A DNA stretch of 64,000 nucleotides from Hymenopus coronatus (taxonomy: Eukaryota > Arthropoda > Insecta > Mantodea > Hymenopodidae): NCBI GenBank assembly GCA_030762935.1, contig CM060887.1:12020501-12084500 (forward strand), read 5' to 3'. Of this stretch, positions 44,413 through 54,228 are shown in pieces. The position numbers and the translations under genes are program-made. Position 1 is the stretch's first letter. Every line of letters starts with the position of its first letter. The notes below the pieces were generated by a model that was given only the letters and a program-made list of their open reading frames with translations, was not told the origin of the DNA and did no database searches.

Positions 44413-45143
44413 ACTCCACTTACCTCACTTACTTCTACGTCTCTGTAACAAATTATTGTTAAAAAGTTCATTCTTCTACTAACTCAAGTTAATTGAGATA
44501 AAAATTGGCAGAAATAATCTTGTTGCTTGCTTTCTTGTAAGTAGAAGCGAAATAAGGAATTAAATTAGGCTAAAGCGATAGTCAAATCATTTAAAAATGG
44601 CTGCTATGTGATTGAAATTCGTTTCTTTGTATTGCCAGCAGTTGACAAATTCCCGTGTGAGAAAATTTTAAGTATTTTAAAACTGAAACTAAATAACAAG
44701 GAATATCTCGTAAATGGTAAACTCCACGAAAGAATGCATTTGTCATAAATTGTATGTTTTAACGAGATCTACATTTTCTGTGTAGTATAAGTTATTGTTT
44801 TTCTCTCACGTTTACAAGTAATGCAAAAGTCTTCCAGAATGAAGAAGTGTTCAGAGGCTATTCCCTGGAAATTCAAGATATACATTTTATTTGTCATTAA
44901 AATATCTTTAATACACGGTATTTTAAGCAAAATCAGTAGAGCCATTTTAATAAAATTAAAAATATTCGAAATGTTTTCGATGTAAAAGGTAGCTTGAGGT
45001 GGGGGGGGGGGAGATTTTCCTCAAAATCTATTTGTCACGTGTTTGGAAGATACTAATTTTAAATACCAAGTTTGGTATTTTACCGACTTTTATTTTTAGT
45101 TACGCTGTTCATAAACACACGCAGACCTTTTTCTAAGAATGCC
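44413..45143 (+). repeat. HPR copy after SINE-C
   Basis: Resumes ACTTCTACGTCTCTGTAACA and runs to ACCTTTTTCTAAGAATGC, then switches to an earlier internal position. Confidence 0.82.
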
Positions 45144-45632
45144 ATAAATTGTGTGTTTTAACGAGATCTACATTTTTGTGTAGTAAGTTTTTGTCTATCT
45201 CTTACGGTTTACCACCTATGCAAAAGACATCCAGAATGAAGAGGACTTCAGCGTCTATTCCCGAGAGATTCAGGATAAACATTTTTATTTGCATGCAAAC
45301 ATTTCACATACAGACATTTTTTTAGAAAATCGAAAATTCGGAAAATTATTCCATGTAAAGGTAGTTTAGGGTGGGGGGATGTTTCTGAAAATCTTCGTGT
45401 CGTATCCTTGGAAGATACTAAACTTGAATATCAAGTATGGTATTTAAGTCACCTTTCGTTTTTGAATTTTCGGATCACAAGCGCGAGCATACACAACTAC
45501 CATTTTTCTAAAAATGCTTTTTATTCAGGGTCCTCAAAATATTTATTTCCGATGTAATCTCGGTAACGAATTTTTGGGTGGAATGCAATACATTCTTTAC
45601 CTACTGTGCACAATGTGCATTTTGTGGACATC
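45144..45632 (+). repeat. HPR fragment, middle to 3' end
   Basis: Begins CATAAATTGTGTGTTTTAAC, the same internal position at which the fragment at 8559 begins, and ends near TACTGTGCACAATGTGCATT with a broken hairpin. Confidence 0.8.
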
Positions 45633-45811
45633 TGGCAAGAAACGTGTCTCCAGCACAGCAGGAGCCGAAAAGTGTTTCTCTTTTGTCTAGGGACCGTGTG
45701 TAGCTATTGAAAGAGCTGTACAGAGAATAGAGACGGGTTAGCTAAACAACTTTTCTGCGACCTGGTCGAGAGACAATGACTGACTCATACACATATAAAT
45801 AACCATTGAGT

Positions 45812-46090
45812 GCCGAGCCAGGTGGCTCAGTCGTTTTGCCTGAGACTGGAGGTCGTGGAATCGGTTCTCCGCGCCGACCTCATGAACCTATTTTTTCATG
45901 GGTTTCACGAGTCTTTAGCGAATGCTGGAAGGTTTCTTCATCCCCCCCGTACTTCCTGTCCCTTCATTTAATCTCTGTTTCATCCAACCGGTCTTTTTCA
46001 GGGTTGTAAGTGTCGGCGAGTGGCGCCCTTCCGGGAGATGACTGCACTCTTGATATACAGCTCTCGGTGGCGGGATGGTGTTGGAAGTCT
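45812..46090 (+). mobile_element. SINE-G, probable
   Basis: GAGCCAGGTGGCTCAGTCGT resembles an A box, but the B box is not clear. The body TCATGGGTTTCACGAGTCTT to GGCGGGATGGTGTTGGAAGT is GC-rich and bounded by non-related sequence. Only one copy is seen, so the assignment rests on the tRNA-like start. Confidence 0.5.
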
Positions 46091-46104
46091 TTTATAAAAT
46101 AGAA

Positions 46105-46350
46105 ATACAGTTTTATTTATGGACGCTCTGTAACTGCTGTGGTTCTCAGCGTCCCATTCCATCCTGGGCGTGAAAGACCGCCATTAGACGCCTAATTATC
46201 AGGCTTGAGGTTCTTTTACGTGCCGTAAATCTACGACACGGTGGACCAACGGCTTTGCTTCCCTTCCGAAGGAAGGTTTGGTAAGTGTTTTTACTCTCTA
46301 AAAATCCATCGTACTCCGCCGGGTTTGAACCCGCGACCTTGAAGTTATCT
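46105..46350 (-). mobile_element. SINE-C, truncated head
   Basis: TTTTATTTATGGACGCTCTG to the B-box complement GGGTTTGAACCCGCGACCTT, after which the A-box part is replaced by unrelated sequence. Confidence 0.85.
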
Positions 46351-46429
46351 GTAGGCATAGGAAGTTTGGTCGAACCTGCGGAGCGGTCTCCTAATGCTGT
46401 CCGCATCGAGATGAACTTTTAGGGACCTC

Positions 46430-46524
46430 CACGGTGGCTCCCTTCCCGTCCAGTTTCGGCCGGCCTTTGAAATTACATTCATCACATCCAATCCCCCTGG
46501 GGTCAGCGTGGGATCTATTCATCA

Positions 46525-46562
<38 letters not shown>
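46430..46562. repeat. GC-rich scrap ending in a (CA)n microsatellite
   Basis: CTCCACGGTGGCTCCCTTCC and CCTGGGGTCAGCGTGGGATC look like a SINE body without a recognisable head; CA repeats (about 19 units) fill 46525-46562. Confidence 0.5.
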
Positions 46563-46567
<5 letters not shown>

Positions 46568-46774
46568 ACCATTGAGTACAGGAATTTTGGGACATTGATT
46601 TTTATAATGGCAAAGTAAATGTTAACATTAACGTTCAGTGTCCGTTAATATGTTAAACTAATGGTTTGTCCGCGACCGTAGCAAGATACCAACTGAGTTA
46701 TACTAACACTTAAATTCCTCCTCCCACAACTCGTCCACCCGAAAGGCTTATACGCCAAACATTAAATGAAATTG

Positions 46775-46940
46775 AGTTTTATTTTTGGACGTTCTTTAAC
46801 TACTACAGTTCACAGCATTTGATGCAATGGATCGCATAATTTTGCTCAGATGCCTCTTTATCGGCCTTAAGATTCTTCTAAGTTCCTTAAATCTACGACA
46901 CGGGACTACCGGCTTTCCTTCACTTTCCCGCGACGTTGGG
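46775..46940 (-). repeat. SINE-C, strongly decayed
   Basis: TTTTATTTTTGGACGTTCTT, CAGATGCCTCTTTATCGGCC and AAATCTACGACACGGGACTA align with the SINE-C body with many changes; an older insertion than the one at 44.2 kb. Confidence 0.75.
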
Positions 46941-47035
46941 AACCAGAAGCTATCATGTTAGACCTAAAGCACGTAGGAAATATGGATAGGTCATTGAGGT
47001 GAATTGTCGCCTGGGTCGGACCGGGCTTTTGTATA

Positions 47036-47130
47036 CTGTTTAACGCCCGCTTTTACCACTATGGCACCGCAGGCGATGACACTGATGATACATGAAGATG
47101 CAGAACCGATGACAGGGGAAACCGGGGAAC
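47036..47130 (-). repeat. SINE-B 3' part
   Basis: GTTTAACGCCCGCTTTTACC to AACCCGGAGAAAG; the tRNA head is replaced by the 3' end of a SINE-F unit (CTCCTGTCCTACAAATGGCT). Confidence 0.78.
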
Positions 47131-47187
47131 CCGGAGAAAGCTGTAGGACTCCTGTCCTACAAATGGCTTCTGTGAGAAAACAATAAC

Positions 47188-47492
47188 AATTATCAATATT
47201 TTCCATGATAGTTGGCTAAAACTATGAATCCTGGGACTTAAAGTACTTGCAACATTGGGGTTGTCATCTCAAAATAATTTGAGATCACCTTGTATGGTTT
47301 ACCGGGAAACATGCGAGTCAGTTGAGAAATTCAGTGCTATGCCGGCATGTTGCCATGGTAGCTCAGTGGCAGAGCAACCGGCTAGAGACCGGGACACCCG
47401 TGGTTCAAATCCAGGCTATGGCATTGACTTGTTCAGTCTGACTACCTATCCAACTCCTGTCCTGCACACGGCTTGTGTGAAAAAAAACAATT
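47188..47492 (+). mobile_element. SINE-F unit with intact tRNA-like cloverleaf
   Basis: The tRNA-like part (47352-47423) has a 7-bp acceptor pairing (GCCATGG/CTATGGC), a 4-bp D stem (GCTC/GAGC), an anticodon stem with loop CTAGAGA, and B box GGTTCAAATCC. The loop would give AGA (serine), yet the variable arm is only 5 nt, so it is not a functional serine tRNA. About 150 bp upstream (from AATCCTGGGACTTAAA) also recur in the 49.7-kb copy, so the repeated unit is larger than tRNA plus tail. It ends TTGTGTGAAAAAAAACAA. Confidence 0.75.
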
Positions 47493-47527
47493 AAAATTAA
47501 TTCTGTTTATGTTTATTTTGTTTAGGA

Positions 47528-47597
47528 GTAGCTAAAAGATTATTCTTTTTGCGGAACAGCTAGAGAAAGTCATGTGAATAAAACACATCAGGTTTAA
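47528..47597 (-). repeat. HPR 5' fragment
   Basis: AACAGCTAGAGAAAGTCATG to AAACACATCAGG, the first 70 bp of a minus-strand B copy. Confidence 0.8.
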
Positions 47598-47711
47598 TGC
47601 TTTGTTTGGACTCAGATCTCAAAACTTGTATTTCCGATGAAATCTCGGTAACTAATTTTGGGTGGAATTCAATACCTTCTCTATACTCCGTACGTGTAGA
47701 GAAAGTAATAA
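47598..47711 (+). repeat. HPR 3' fragment
   Basis: TTTGGACTCAGATCTCAAAA to CGTGTAGAGAAAGTAATAA. It begins at the same internal site as 18402 and 21246, next to an opposite 5' end. Confidence 0.82.
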
Positions 47712-48370
47712 TGATGCTTTACGAGACATCGCAGCATTACCACCCACACACGAAAACACTCTCTCCTCTATATGATCATCCCTTCTGCATCAATGCTGCC
47801 TTGCACCTGTTTCGTGTTCTCATCTCATGCGATGCGCGACTGTTCCTGGATGCGCGCGCCGCCCCAGGTCGGGTCATTCGCCTAGCTTGTCACTGAGGCG
47901 ACCTTGGAGAGGGACGTAGTAAAGATGCGTAGTGGGGGAGTGTATAGATCAGGTCATTCCCCTAGTTTCTATCTACAGCAGTAGCAGTACCTTGCATGAC
48001 GCCAGGCAATCTCGTGTTTGACTTTCGGTAGGAAGTAATTGCTCGTGTCCATGCCAACTTCCATGGACAATTCAGCTCAACTATTAAAGCGCCAATTGAA
48101 TGCCGAAATTAGGCCATTTTATCCAATCGCGGTCATCTGACTGGAGCGATATTGTCGAAACATCTTATCGCAGCTGACGTTCGTTTGTTTAATCTTCTGT
48201 CTTTGTTATTGGTAACAAGGTGACAATCCAGTCAGCCAATCTTCACTTTTAACAACTGTCATATCCACAATTGTACTTTCAATTAATTCAGTTACAATGT
48301 TTATTTAAAGTTTTATCCAGTTCATAATGTATTTAGTTAAAAAAATGAGTGAAAATAATCATTCTTTTGT
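47712..48370. other. Unique-looking sequence
   Basis: GCGATGCGCGACTGTTCCTG and GGATGCGCGCGCCGCCCCAG near 47827 are GC-rich. A 99-codon plus frame starts upstream (47597-47896) but its beginning is HPR. No gene is recognised. Confidence 0.4.
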
Positions 48371-49216
48371 ATTTTTACTTTCTCTAGCCCCGTATATATA
48401 ATGTGCATAGGGATAGAGAAGTAATGTATTCCACCCAAAAATTAGATGTTGAGATTTCACCGCAAATACAAGCTTTAGGACCCCATGAGTCCAAAAAAAA
48501 AGCATTTTCAGAAAACAGGTCCGTGTGTGTGTGTGTGTCTGTGGACAGCATATCTCAAAAACGAAAAGATTGTTGAATACCAAACTCGATATTTAAGTTT
48601 GGTGTCTTCCAAAGATGCGACACGAAGATTTTCAAGAAAATCCCCCCATCCCTAACTACCCTTTACATGGACAATTTTTAGATTTTTTTTTTTAAATAGC
48701 TCTAACGATTTTGATTAAAATGCCGTATATTAAAGCCATTTCTATTACAAATAAAATGTATATATGAATTTTCTGGGAAGAGCTTCTAAAGACCTGTTTA
48801 TTCTGGATGAATTATGCTTAATTTGGCATAACTAGTAAACCGCAAGAGATATACAAAAAATTGCTATACAAAAATTTAGATCGTGTTAAAATACACAAGT
48901 TATGTCATTTACATTTTTTCTTGGAGCTTACCGTTTTCGAGGTATTCCTTGTTATTAGTTTCGGTTGTGAAGTAATTGCACTTTTCTCTGACGGGAGTGT
49001 CCGTTTTTCTTTTGTGCTACTCCTGGCCAAGCAAAGAAGGGATTTGCAATCACTTTAGCCTAGTGCATTCCCTTAGTTCCAGTCTACTTATAAGGAACTG
49101 AGTAATAACTTTCTGCTAATGTGTATCTCGATTAGCGTGGTGTTGAAAATAGAATTCTCTTTTGTAAGAGGTTTGTAGAGTAGCTAAAGAAAGTCATATG
49201 AGTGTAACGCATCAGA
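48371..49216 (-). mobile_element. HPR copy, subfamily B, full length
   Basis: An 846-bp copy from TTTTTACTTTCTCTAGCCCC to AGTGTAACGCATCAGA, with B-type middle (TTATTAGTTTCGGTTGTGAA). Confidence 0.92.
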
Positions 49217-49315
49217 TTTTTTATGTATGAGATGAGTGCAATAACCTCAAATAAAATAACGTTTGTTTCCGTTTCATATATTAGTTATTAAAAGCTGAAG
49301 TAAAATAATTGTTCC

Positions 49316-49347
49316 CTATCGATATTCAATTGTTACTATCGATATTC
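49316..49347. promoter_or_regulatory. Two direct CTATCGATATTC words, DRE-like
   Basis: The words start at 49316 and 49336, exactly 20 bp apart. TATCGATA is the DREF-binding element of insect housekeeping promoters; here the eighth base and beyond match in both copies. The second word ends about 75 bp before an ATG with good start context. Confidence 0.35.
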
Positions 49348-49421
49348 CTACACAGTCGGCCAGAGCATAATTCAGGAGGTAGTGAAGAAAGAAATAAAAA
49401 AAATACATTCGGTAAATAAAC

Positions 49422-49457
49422 ATGGTCGAATGCGTCAAGTACCATTCGAGAACTAAT
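49422..49457 (+). other. Candidate first coding exon, 12 codons
   Basis: ATAAACATGG gives A at -3 and G at +4. The frame MVECVKYHSRTN runs to a consensus donor GTAAGT at 49458 in phase 0. An MVxC start is seen in THAP-type zinc fingers, but the second cysteine is not present, so I do not assign that family. The upstream DRE-like pair supports a promoter. No downstream exon was found within 250 bp. Confidence 0.28.
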
Positions 49458-49654
49458 GTAAGTATTACAATGATAACCTGATAAAATCTCCCTTCCTATA
49501 TGTTATAAATGATTAATAATTTATTTCGCTGAATTCTCTTAACTCGTATTTTCATCTCTTAGGACAATTGACTCTTGTCGCTTCGCCCCGGTCTTGAATT
49601 ATGGACAAGATGAAAATACTCCTGGTATTGGCTAGGTAGAGCCAGACTGAAAAA

Positions 49655-49715
49655 GTCAATGCCATAGCCGGGATTTGAACCACGGATCTCCCGATCTCTA
49701 GCCACTGAGCTGTTT
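49655..49715 (-). repeat. SINE-F tRNA-like part, inverted
   Basis: Complement of GCTCAGTGGCTAGAGATCGG and GGTTCAAATCCCGGCTATGG. The acceptor 5' strand is replaced by the T-run of the neighbouring unit, giving a head-to-head arrangement with the copy at 49716. Confidence 0.75.
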
Positions 49716-50040
49716 TTTCAACAATTATTCCAATACTAATTGACCATAATACTTGGCTATAATATGAATCCTGGGACTTAAAATACTTACAACATTGTAA
49801 GTCGTCATTGGGGTTGTCATCTCAAAATAATTTGAAATCACCTTGTGGTTTACCGGGAAACATGCGAGTCAGTTAAGAAATTCAATGATATGCCGGCATG
49901 TTGCCATGGTAGCTCAGTGGCAGAGCGTCCGGCCAGAGATCGGGAGATCCGTGGTTCAAATCCCGGCTATGGAACCTATCTATCCAACCCCTGTCCTACA
50001 CACGGCTTGTGTGAAAAAACAATTATTCCAATACTCCTGG
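49716..50040 (+). mobile_element. SINE-F unit, second copy
   Basis: Repeats the 47.2-kb unit from the AATCCTGGGACTTAAA block through CCGGGAAACATGCGAGTCAG to the tRNA-like part (49904-49975, loop CCAGAGA) and TTGTGTGAAAAAACAATT. It has a 13-bp extra piece (TAAGTCGTCATTG) absent from the first copy. Confidence 0.75.
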
Positions 50041-50212
50041 TATTATTTATGAAAAACAATGCTATTTTAAGGGAGTTAGAAACAATTACCTGTAACTTTA
50101 AAAGTTTTTAAGATAATGCTATGAAACTGGGACTCAGTATGTAGTATACTTACAATAATGATTAGCTTAGACTAGAATTTTAAAATCTTCTCCTTGCATG
50201 CTGAGATAAATA

Positions 50213-50313
50213 TTGCTTTCTCTACCGTGTATAATATGTAGGGGAACTATTCGACACAAAAATTCGATGTCGAGATTCCGCCGAAGAAAGAAAAAGCAAT
50301 TTTAGAAAAAGAG
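50213..50313 (-). repeat. HPR 3' scrap
   Basis: TTGCTTTCTCTACCGTGTAT and AAAAATTCGATGTCGAGATT, then AGCAATTTTAGAAAAAGAG. The next copy starts inside this A-rich block. Confidence 0.75.
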
Positions 50314-51161
50314 TTGTGTTTGTTCCATTCACATGACTTTCTCTATATCTCTGCAACAAATTATTGTTATAAAGCTTATGCTTCTACTTACTTCAGCTAG
50401 TCGAGAAAAAATTAGCAGAAATAGTCTCATAACGTGCTTCCTTAAGTAGAAGCGAAATATGGAAGTATAATAGATTTATGAGACTGAAGATCCTTTGTTT
50501 CTGTGGACAGGAGTTGACAAATTCCTGTGTGAGAAAAGTTTGCTTTTTAAAGCTGAAACCAAAAACAAGGAATATCTAAAAACACGATCAAGTCCATGAA
50601 AAAATGTATATAACATAAATGGTGTGTTTTAACGTGCTCTACATGTTTGTGTAGTAAGTTTTTATCTATCTCTTACGATTTAGGAGCTATGCAAAATTCC
50701 GTAAATTTCATCCAGAATAAAGTAAGCTTCCGAAGCTATTTCCAGAAAATTGAAGATATACGTTTTATTTGTCAGGTAAATATCTTTAATATGTGATGTT
50801 TTAATCAAAATGTTAGAGCCATTTTTAAGAAAATCAAAATTTTCGAAAAAAGTTCAATGTAAAGGGTAGTTTGGGGTCGGGGGATTTTTCTCAAAATCTT
50901 CGTGTCGCATCTCTGGAAGATACTAAACTTAAATACCAAGTTTGGTATTTTACCGACTTCTCGTTTTTGAGTTATCGTGTTCACGGACACACTGACACAC
51001 GGACACACACACAAACGGACCTTTTTTTGAAATTGCTTTTTTTGGATACAGGGGACCCTATAACATATATTTCCGGTGAAATCTCGGTATCGACTTTTTT
51101 GGGTGGAGTGCAATACCTTCTCTATACACTATGCACATAGTACATGTAGAGAAAGTAAAAA
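50314..51161 (+). mobile_element. HPR copy, subfamily A, full length
   Basis: 5' end GTTGTGTTTGTTCCATTCAC (diverged start), 3' end CATGTAGAGAAAGTAAAAA. Joined without a gap to the next 5' end. Confidence 0.9.
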
Positions 51162-51276
51162 TCTGATGTGTTCACATTAATGCTAATCGAGATAAACATT
51201 GGCAGATTATCTTAATACTTGCTTCCTTGTAAGTAGGAGGGAAATAAGGAAATACACAAAGCTAAAGCAATAGTGT
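51162..51276 (+). repeat. HPR 5' fragment in tandem
   Basis: TCTGATGTGTTCACATTAAT then TTGCTTCCTTGTAAGTAGGA, ending at CTAAAGCAATAGTGTC. A short internal deletion after TTCACAT removes the ACTTTCTCTA motif. Confidence 0.85.
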
Positions 51277-52382
51277 CGTGACAAACCAATATTACTGTTC
51301 TTATGTGATGTATTTAAAGAAAATGACAGACTTTGAGAACTATGACATCCTTAGAGGTGCGAAAGAAGTAGAATCAAATTTACTACCTGCAAAGTCCCGA
51401 AAATTTTATTTCATTTTTCGTTGCTTTTCTTTTAATATCAGAAAATTCTCGTAGGAAAAAAAAAAAAAGTGTATGATATGCGAGCGTAAAGTTTCTTTTT
51501 AGACAGACACTGTTAAAAGTAAGCTTTTTAACACAAAACACTCGAACTAAAAGTTGTTTTTTATAACTCTAGATTTTTAAAATATTTATAACACTCCAAT
51601 GTTACCAACTTAAGTTTTGTTACTATCACTGTATCCGTTATATAGATTGTTGTGGTTTTGAAACAGTTACGTTGCTAGTGGAGTGCGATCGATATATCGC
51701 TAATTTTTAATGTACATGCGCAGTAGCGAAAACGTTCCTTCCTACCTTTCGCTGTTTTCACAAATATTGTGTCATGGTGACTATTACAAATATGGATTTT
51801 GACGAGTTTGAAGAACCCGATGAAATATTGGAGGCAGCACAGAGCGTTAAATTGGAGTTGTTACCAAAAAATGAGGTTATGTTCCTGAGAAAAAACTAGA
51901 ATAAATAACAGTATCACCGCCTTCTTTACTAGTCCGTTCTCGTGTCTAAACATGCTCAACTAGACAACAATTTTCTTCGATTGGCAACTTCAAACATATA
52001 AAACGTGTTTGATGGGTATTTGGTTGTAACATATTTTAGTTTATCATTTAATAGCAGAGGGAATGGAATTGTTAATTTATAGGATTTATGGTAAAGAGTA
52101 AAGAACTGACATTACTACATCGATTACCAATCTATATCGATTAATGGACACACACGCGCGTGCGCGCGCCTAAAAGCGAAAGGAAAAGATACTATTCCTT
52201 GAACAAAAGGAATGTTGAGCCTTATATTATAAATTTATTGATAAATCTAGAAATATTGTGCTGTCTAAAAAATAGTGTATGACACTCAAGTTAAAAGTGT
52301 TTTTATTTTGCTCGTAGCATTGCTACACTCGGTCTTACGGCCTCGTTACGCAAACTTTTCTTCTCGCGAAATAAAACTACAC
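51277..52382. other. Longest non-repetitive stretch, possible gene neighbourhood
   Basis: About 1.1 kb without HPR or SINE similarity. AT-rich, with the palindrome GCGATCGATATATCGC (51686-51701), a CATGCGCAGTAGCG word (51715-51728) of the kind bound by NRF-1-type factors, and a short acidic open frame. A CA/CG run lies near 52146. Confidence 0.45.
51774..51899 (+). other. Candidate first coding exon or short ORF, acidic
   Basis: ATG at 51774 gives 41 codons to TAG; a second ATG at 51792 starts MDFDEFEEPDEILEAAQ. The product is acidic and low in aromatic noise, unlike the K/N/F/I-rich frames of the repeats. The CATGCGCAGTAGCG word lies 46 bp upstream. A weak donor (GAG|GTTATG at 51876) would make this a first exon. 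No homologue comes to mind. Confidence 0.3.
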
Positions 52383-52650
52383 TTATAGCTCTTGTATCAT
52401 AAATAACTATTTTGATTCCCGCTCGAATGAAAAACCTTAACTTTACGGTCTTACACCATAAATAACTATTTTGATTCCCGCTCGAATCAAAAACCTTAAC
52501 TTTACGCTCTTACATCACAAATAACTATTTTGATTCCCGCTCGAATCAAAAACCTTAACTTTACGCTCTTACATCACAAATAACTATTTTGATTCCCGCT
52601 CGAATCAAAAACCTTAACTTTACGCCCTTACACCATAAATAACTATTTAT
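52383..52650. repeat. 59-bp tandem repeat, about 4.3 units
   Basis: The unit AAATAACTATTTTGATTCCC + GCTCGAATCAAAAACCTTAA + CTTTACGCTCTTACATCAC starts at 52401, 52460, 52519, 52578 and 52637, an exact 59-bp period. The middle units are almost identical, so amplification or homogenisation is recent. Confidence 0.95.
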
Positions 52651-53096
52651 CTGAAACATTCTAAAGCAAATGTTGTAAGTATAACTATGTTCATATTTCA
52701 TGGTATATAAGACATTTCACTGAATCTATAAGGCAATAGATTATCTCATTTTAATTACTAAGCGACGCTTTCTTGGTCTCTCTTCTATAAAGGATTCCAG
52801 TTTTTAATATCCGTGCAGACAACTTACAGATACTGTTCGGGGTGGACAAAGCGAGAAATGTAATATCTTTTGTATCCTTTTGAGGAGCTGCGCTGACAAA
52901 AACCATGAGAAATGTAATTCCTTTGAAATTATAGCACGGCTCACTGGACATTTAAGAATATATGGAAACACGTCTGAATAACGCATACCGAAGGATGTGC
53001 TTGTCCCTTTCGTATCTGTAAGGGAGTCCTTTAGGACATTACAGAGCTGCAGTAAATCAGGCAAGAAAGAAAGCCTAAACCTTGAAGCTGTGATTT
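52651..53096. other. Unassigned sequence, minus-strand frames
   Basis: Two overlapping minus frames (52804-53121, 52751-52951) are open for 105 and 66 codons. The second includes NFKGITFLMVFVSAAPQKDT. Neither is recognised, and both being open argues against strong coding constraint. Confidence 0.35.
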
Positions 53097-53392
53097 TACT
53101 TTCTCTGCGTCTCTGTAACAAATTATTATTAATAAGCTTTTTCTTCTATCACTTCAAACTAATCGAGATAAACACTAACAGAAACGGTCTTGTTACTTAT
53201 TCCTTTTAAGTAGAAGGGAAATAAGGGAATACACTAGACTAAACTGACAGTCACATGTTTTAAAATGTGGTTGCTATGGGATAGAAATCCGTTTCTTTCC
53301 ATTGCCAGCACTTCACAAATTTTCCTTATGTATTTTAAAACTGAAACCAATAACAAGGAATATCTCGAAAACGGTCAACTCCAAGAAAAAAA
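53097..53392 (+). repeat. HPR copy, outer, 5' part, B-like
   Basis: TTTTACTTTCTCTGCGTCTC (the extreme 5' end is lost) to AACTCCAAGAAAAAAA, where another copy has landed in the A run. Confidence 0.83.
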
Positions 53393-54228
53393 TCTGATGT
53401 GTACCATTCACATGACTTTCCTTACATCCCTGCAACAAATTATACTTAAAATGCTTATGCTTCTATTTACTTCATACCAATCTAGAAAAATTAGCAGAAA
53501 TAGTCTAATTACCTTCTTCCTTGTAAGTAGAAAGGAAATAAGGGAGCATAGGTTATAGCGATAGTCAAAAGCTAGTTACTATGTGACTGAAGTTCCTTTG
53601 TTTGTATGGACATGAGTTGACAACTTCCTGTATGAGAAAAGTTAAGATTTTCGACCCTGAAAACAAAAAAGAGGAATATCTCAAAAACGATCAACTCCAA
53701 GAAAAAAATGTATGCAACATAAATTGTGTGTTTTAATGTGCTCTACATTTTCTGTGCGGTAAGTTTTTGTCTATCTCTTATGGTTTAGCAGTTATACAAA
53801 ATTCCGGAAAATTCACTCAGAATAAAGTAGTCTTGAGAGGCTATTCCCAGAAAATTCAAAATATACATTTTATTTGTCAGGTAAATATCTTTTAATCAAA
53901 ATCGTTAGTGCCATTTTTTAGAAAATCAAAATTTTCGAAAAAAGTCCCATGAAAAGGGTACTTTGGGGTTGGGGGGATTTTTCTCAAACTCCTTGTGTCG
54001 CATCCCTGGAATATTCTAAACTTAAATACCAAGTTTCGTATTTTACCGACTTTTCGTTTTTGAGCTATCGTGTTCACAGACACACACGGACCTTTTTCTG
54101 AAAATATTTTTTTAGATAAAGGGAACCCTAAAACATATATTTCCGGTGAAATCTCGGTATCGAATTTTTGGTGGAGTGCAATACCTTCTCTATACACTAT
54201 GTACATAGTACGTATAGACAAAGTAAAA
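53393..54228 (+). mobile_element. HPR copy, subfamily A, full length, nested
   Basis: An 836-bp copy from TCTGATGTGTACCATTCACA to CGTATAGACAAAGTAAAAA. Confidence 0.92.

Larger units (their letters stand above)
49217..49654. other. Non-repetitive stretch with a possible gene start
   Basis: No match to the window's repeats. Holds the paired TATCGATATTC words and the small start-to-donor segment described below; a pyrimidine-rich acceptor-like TTTTCATCTCTTAG ends at 49561, but the phase-0 frame after it stops at once. Confidence 0.4.

Noticed and set aside
47352..47423. Functional tRNA-Ser gene
   Set aside because: AGA would be the anticodon, but the long variable arm of serine tRNAs is missing, the T stem has a mismatch, and the sequence is part of a repeated unit.
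49561..49600. Second exon after the acceptor-like TTTTCATCTCTTAG
   Set aside because: In the phase required by the first-exon candidate the frame meets TGA at the third codon.
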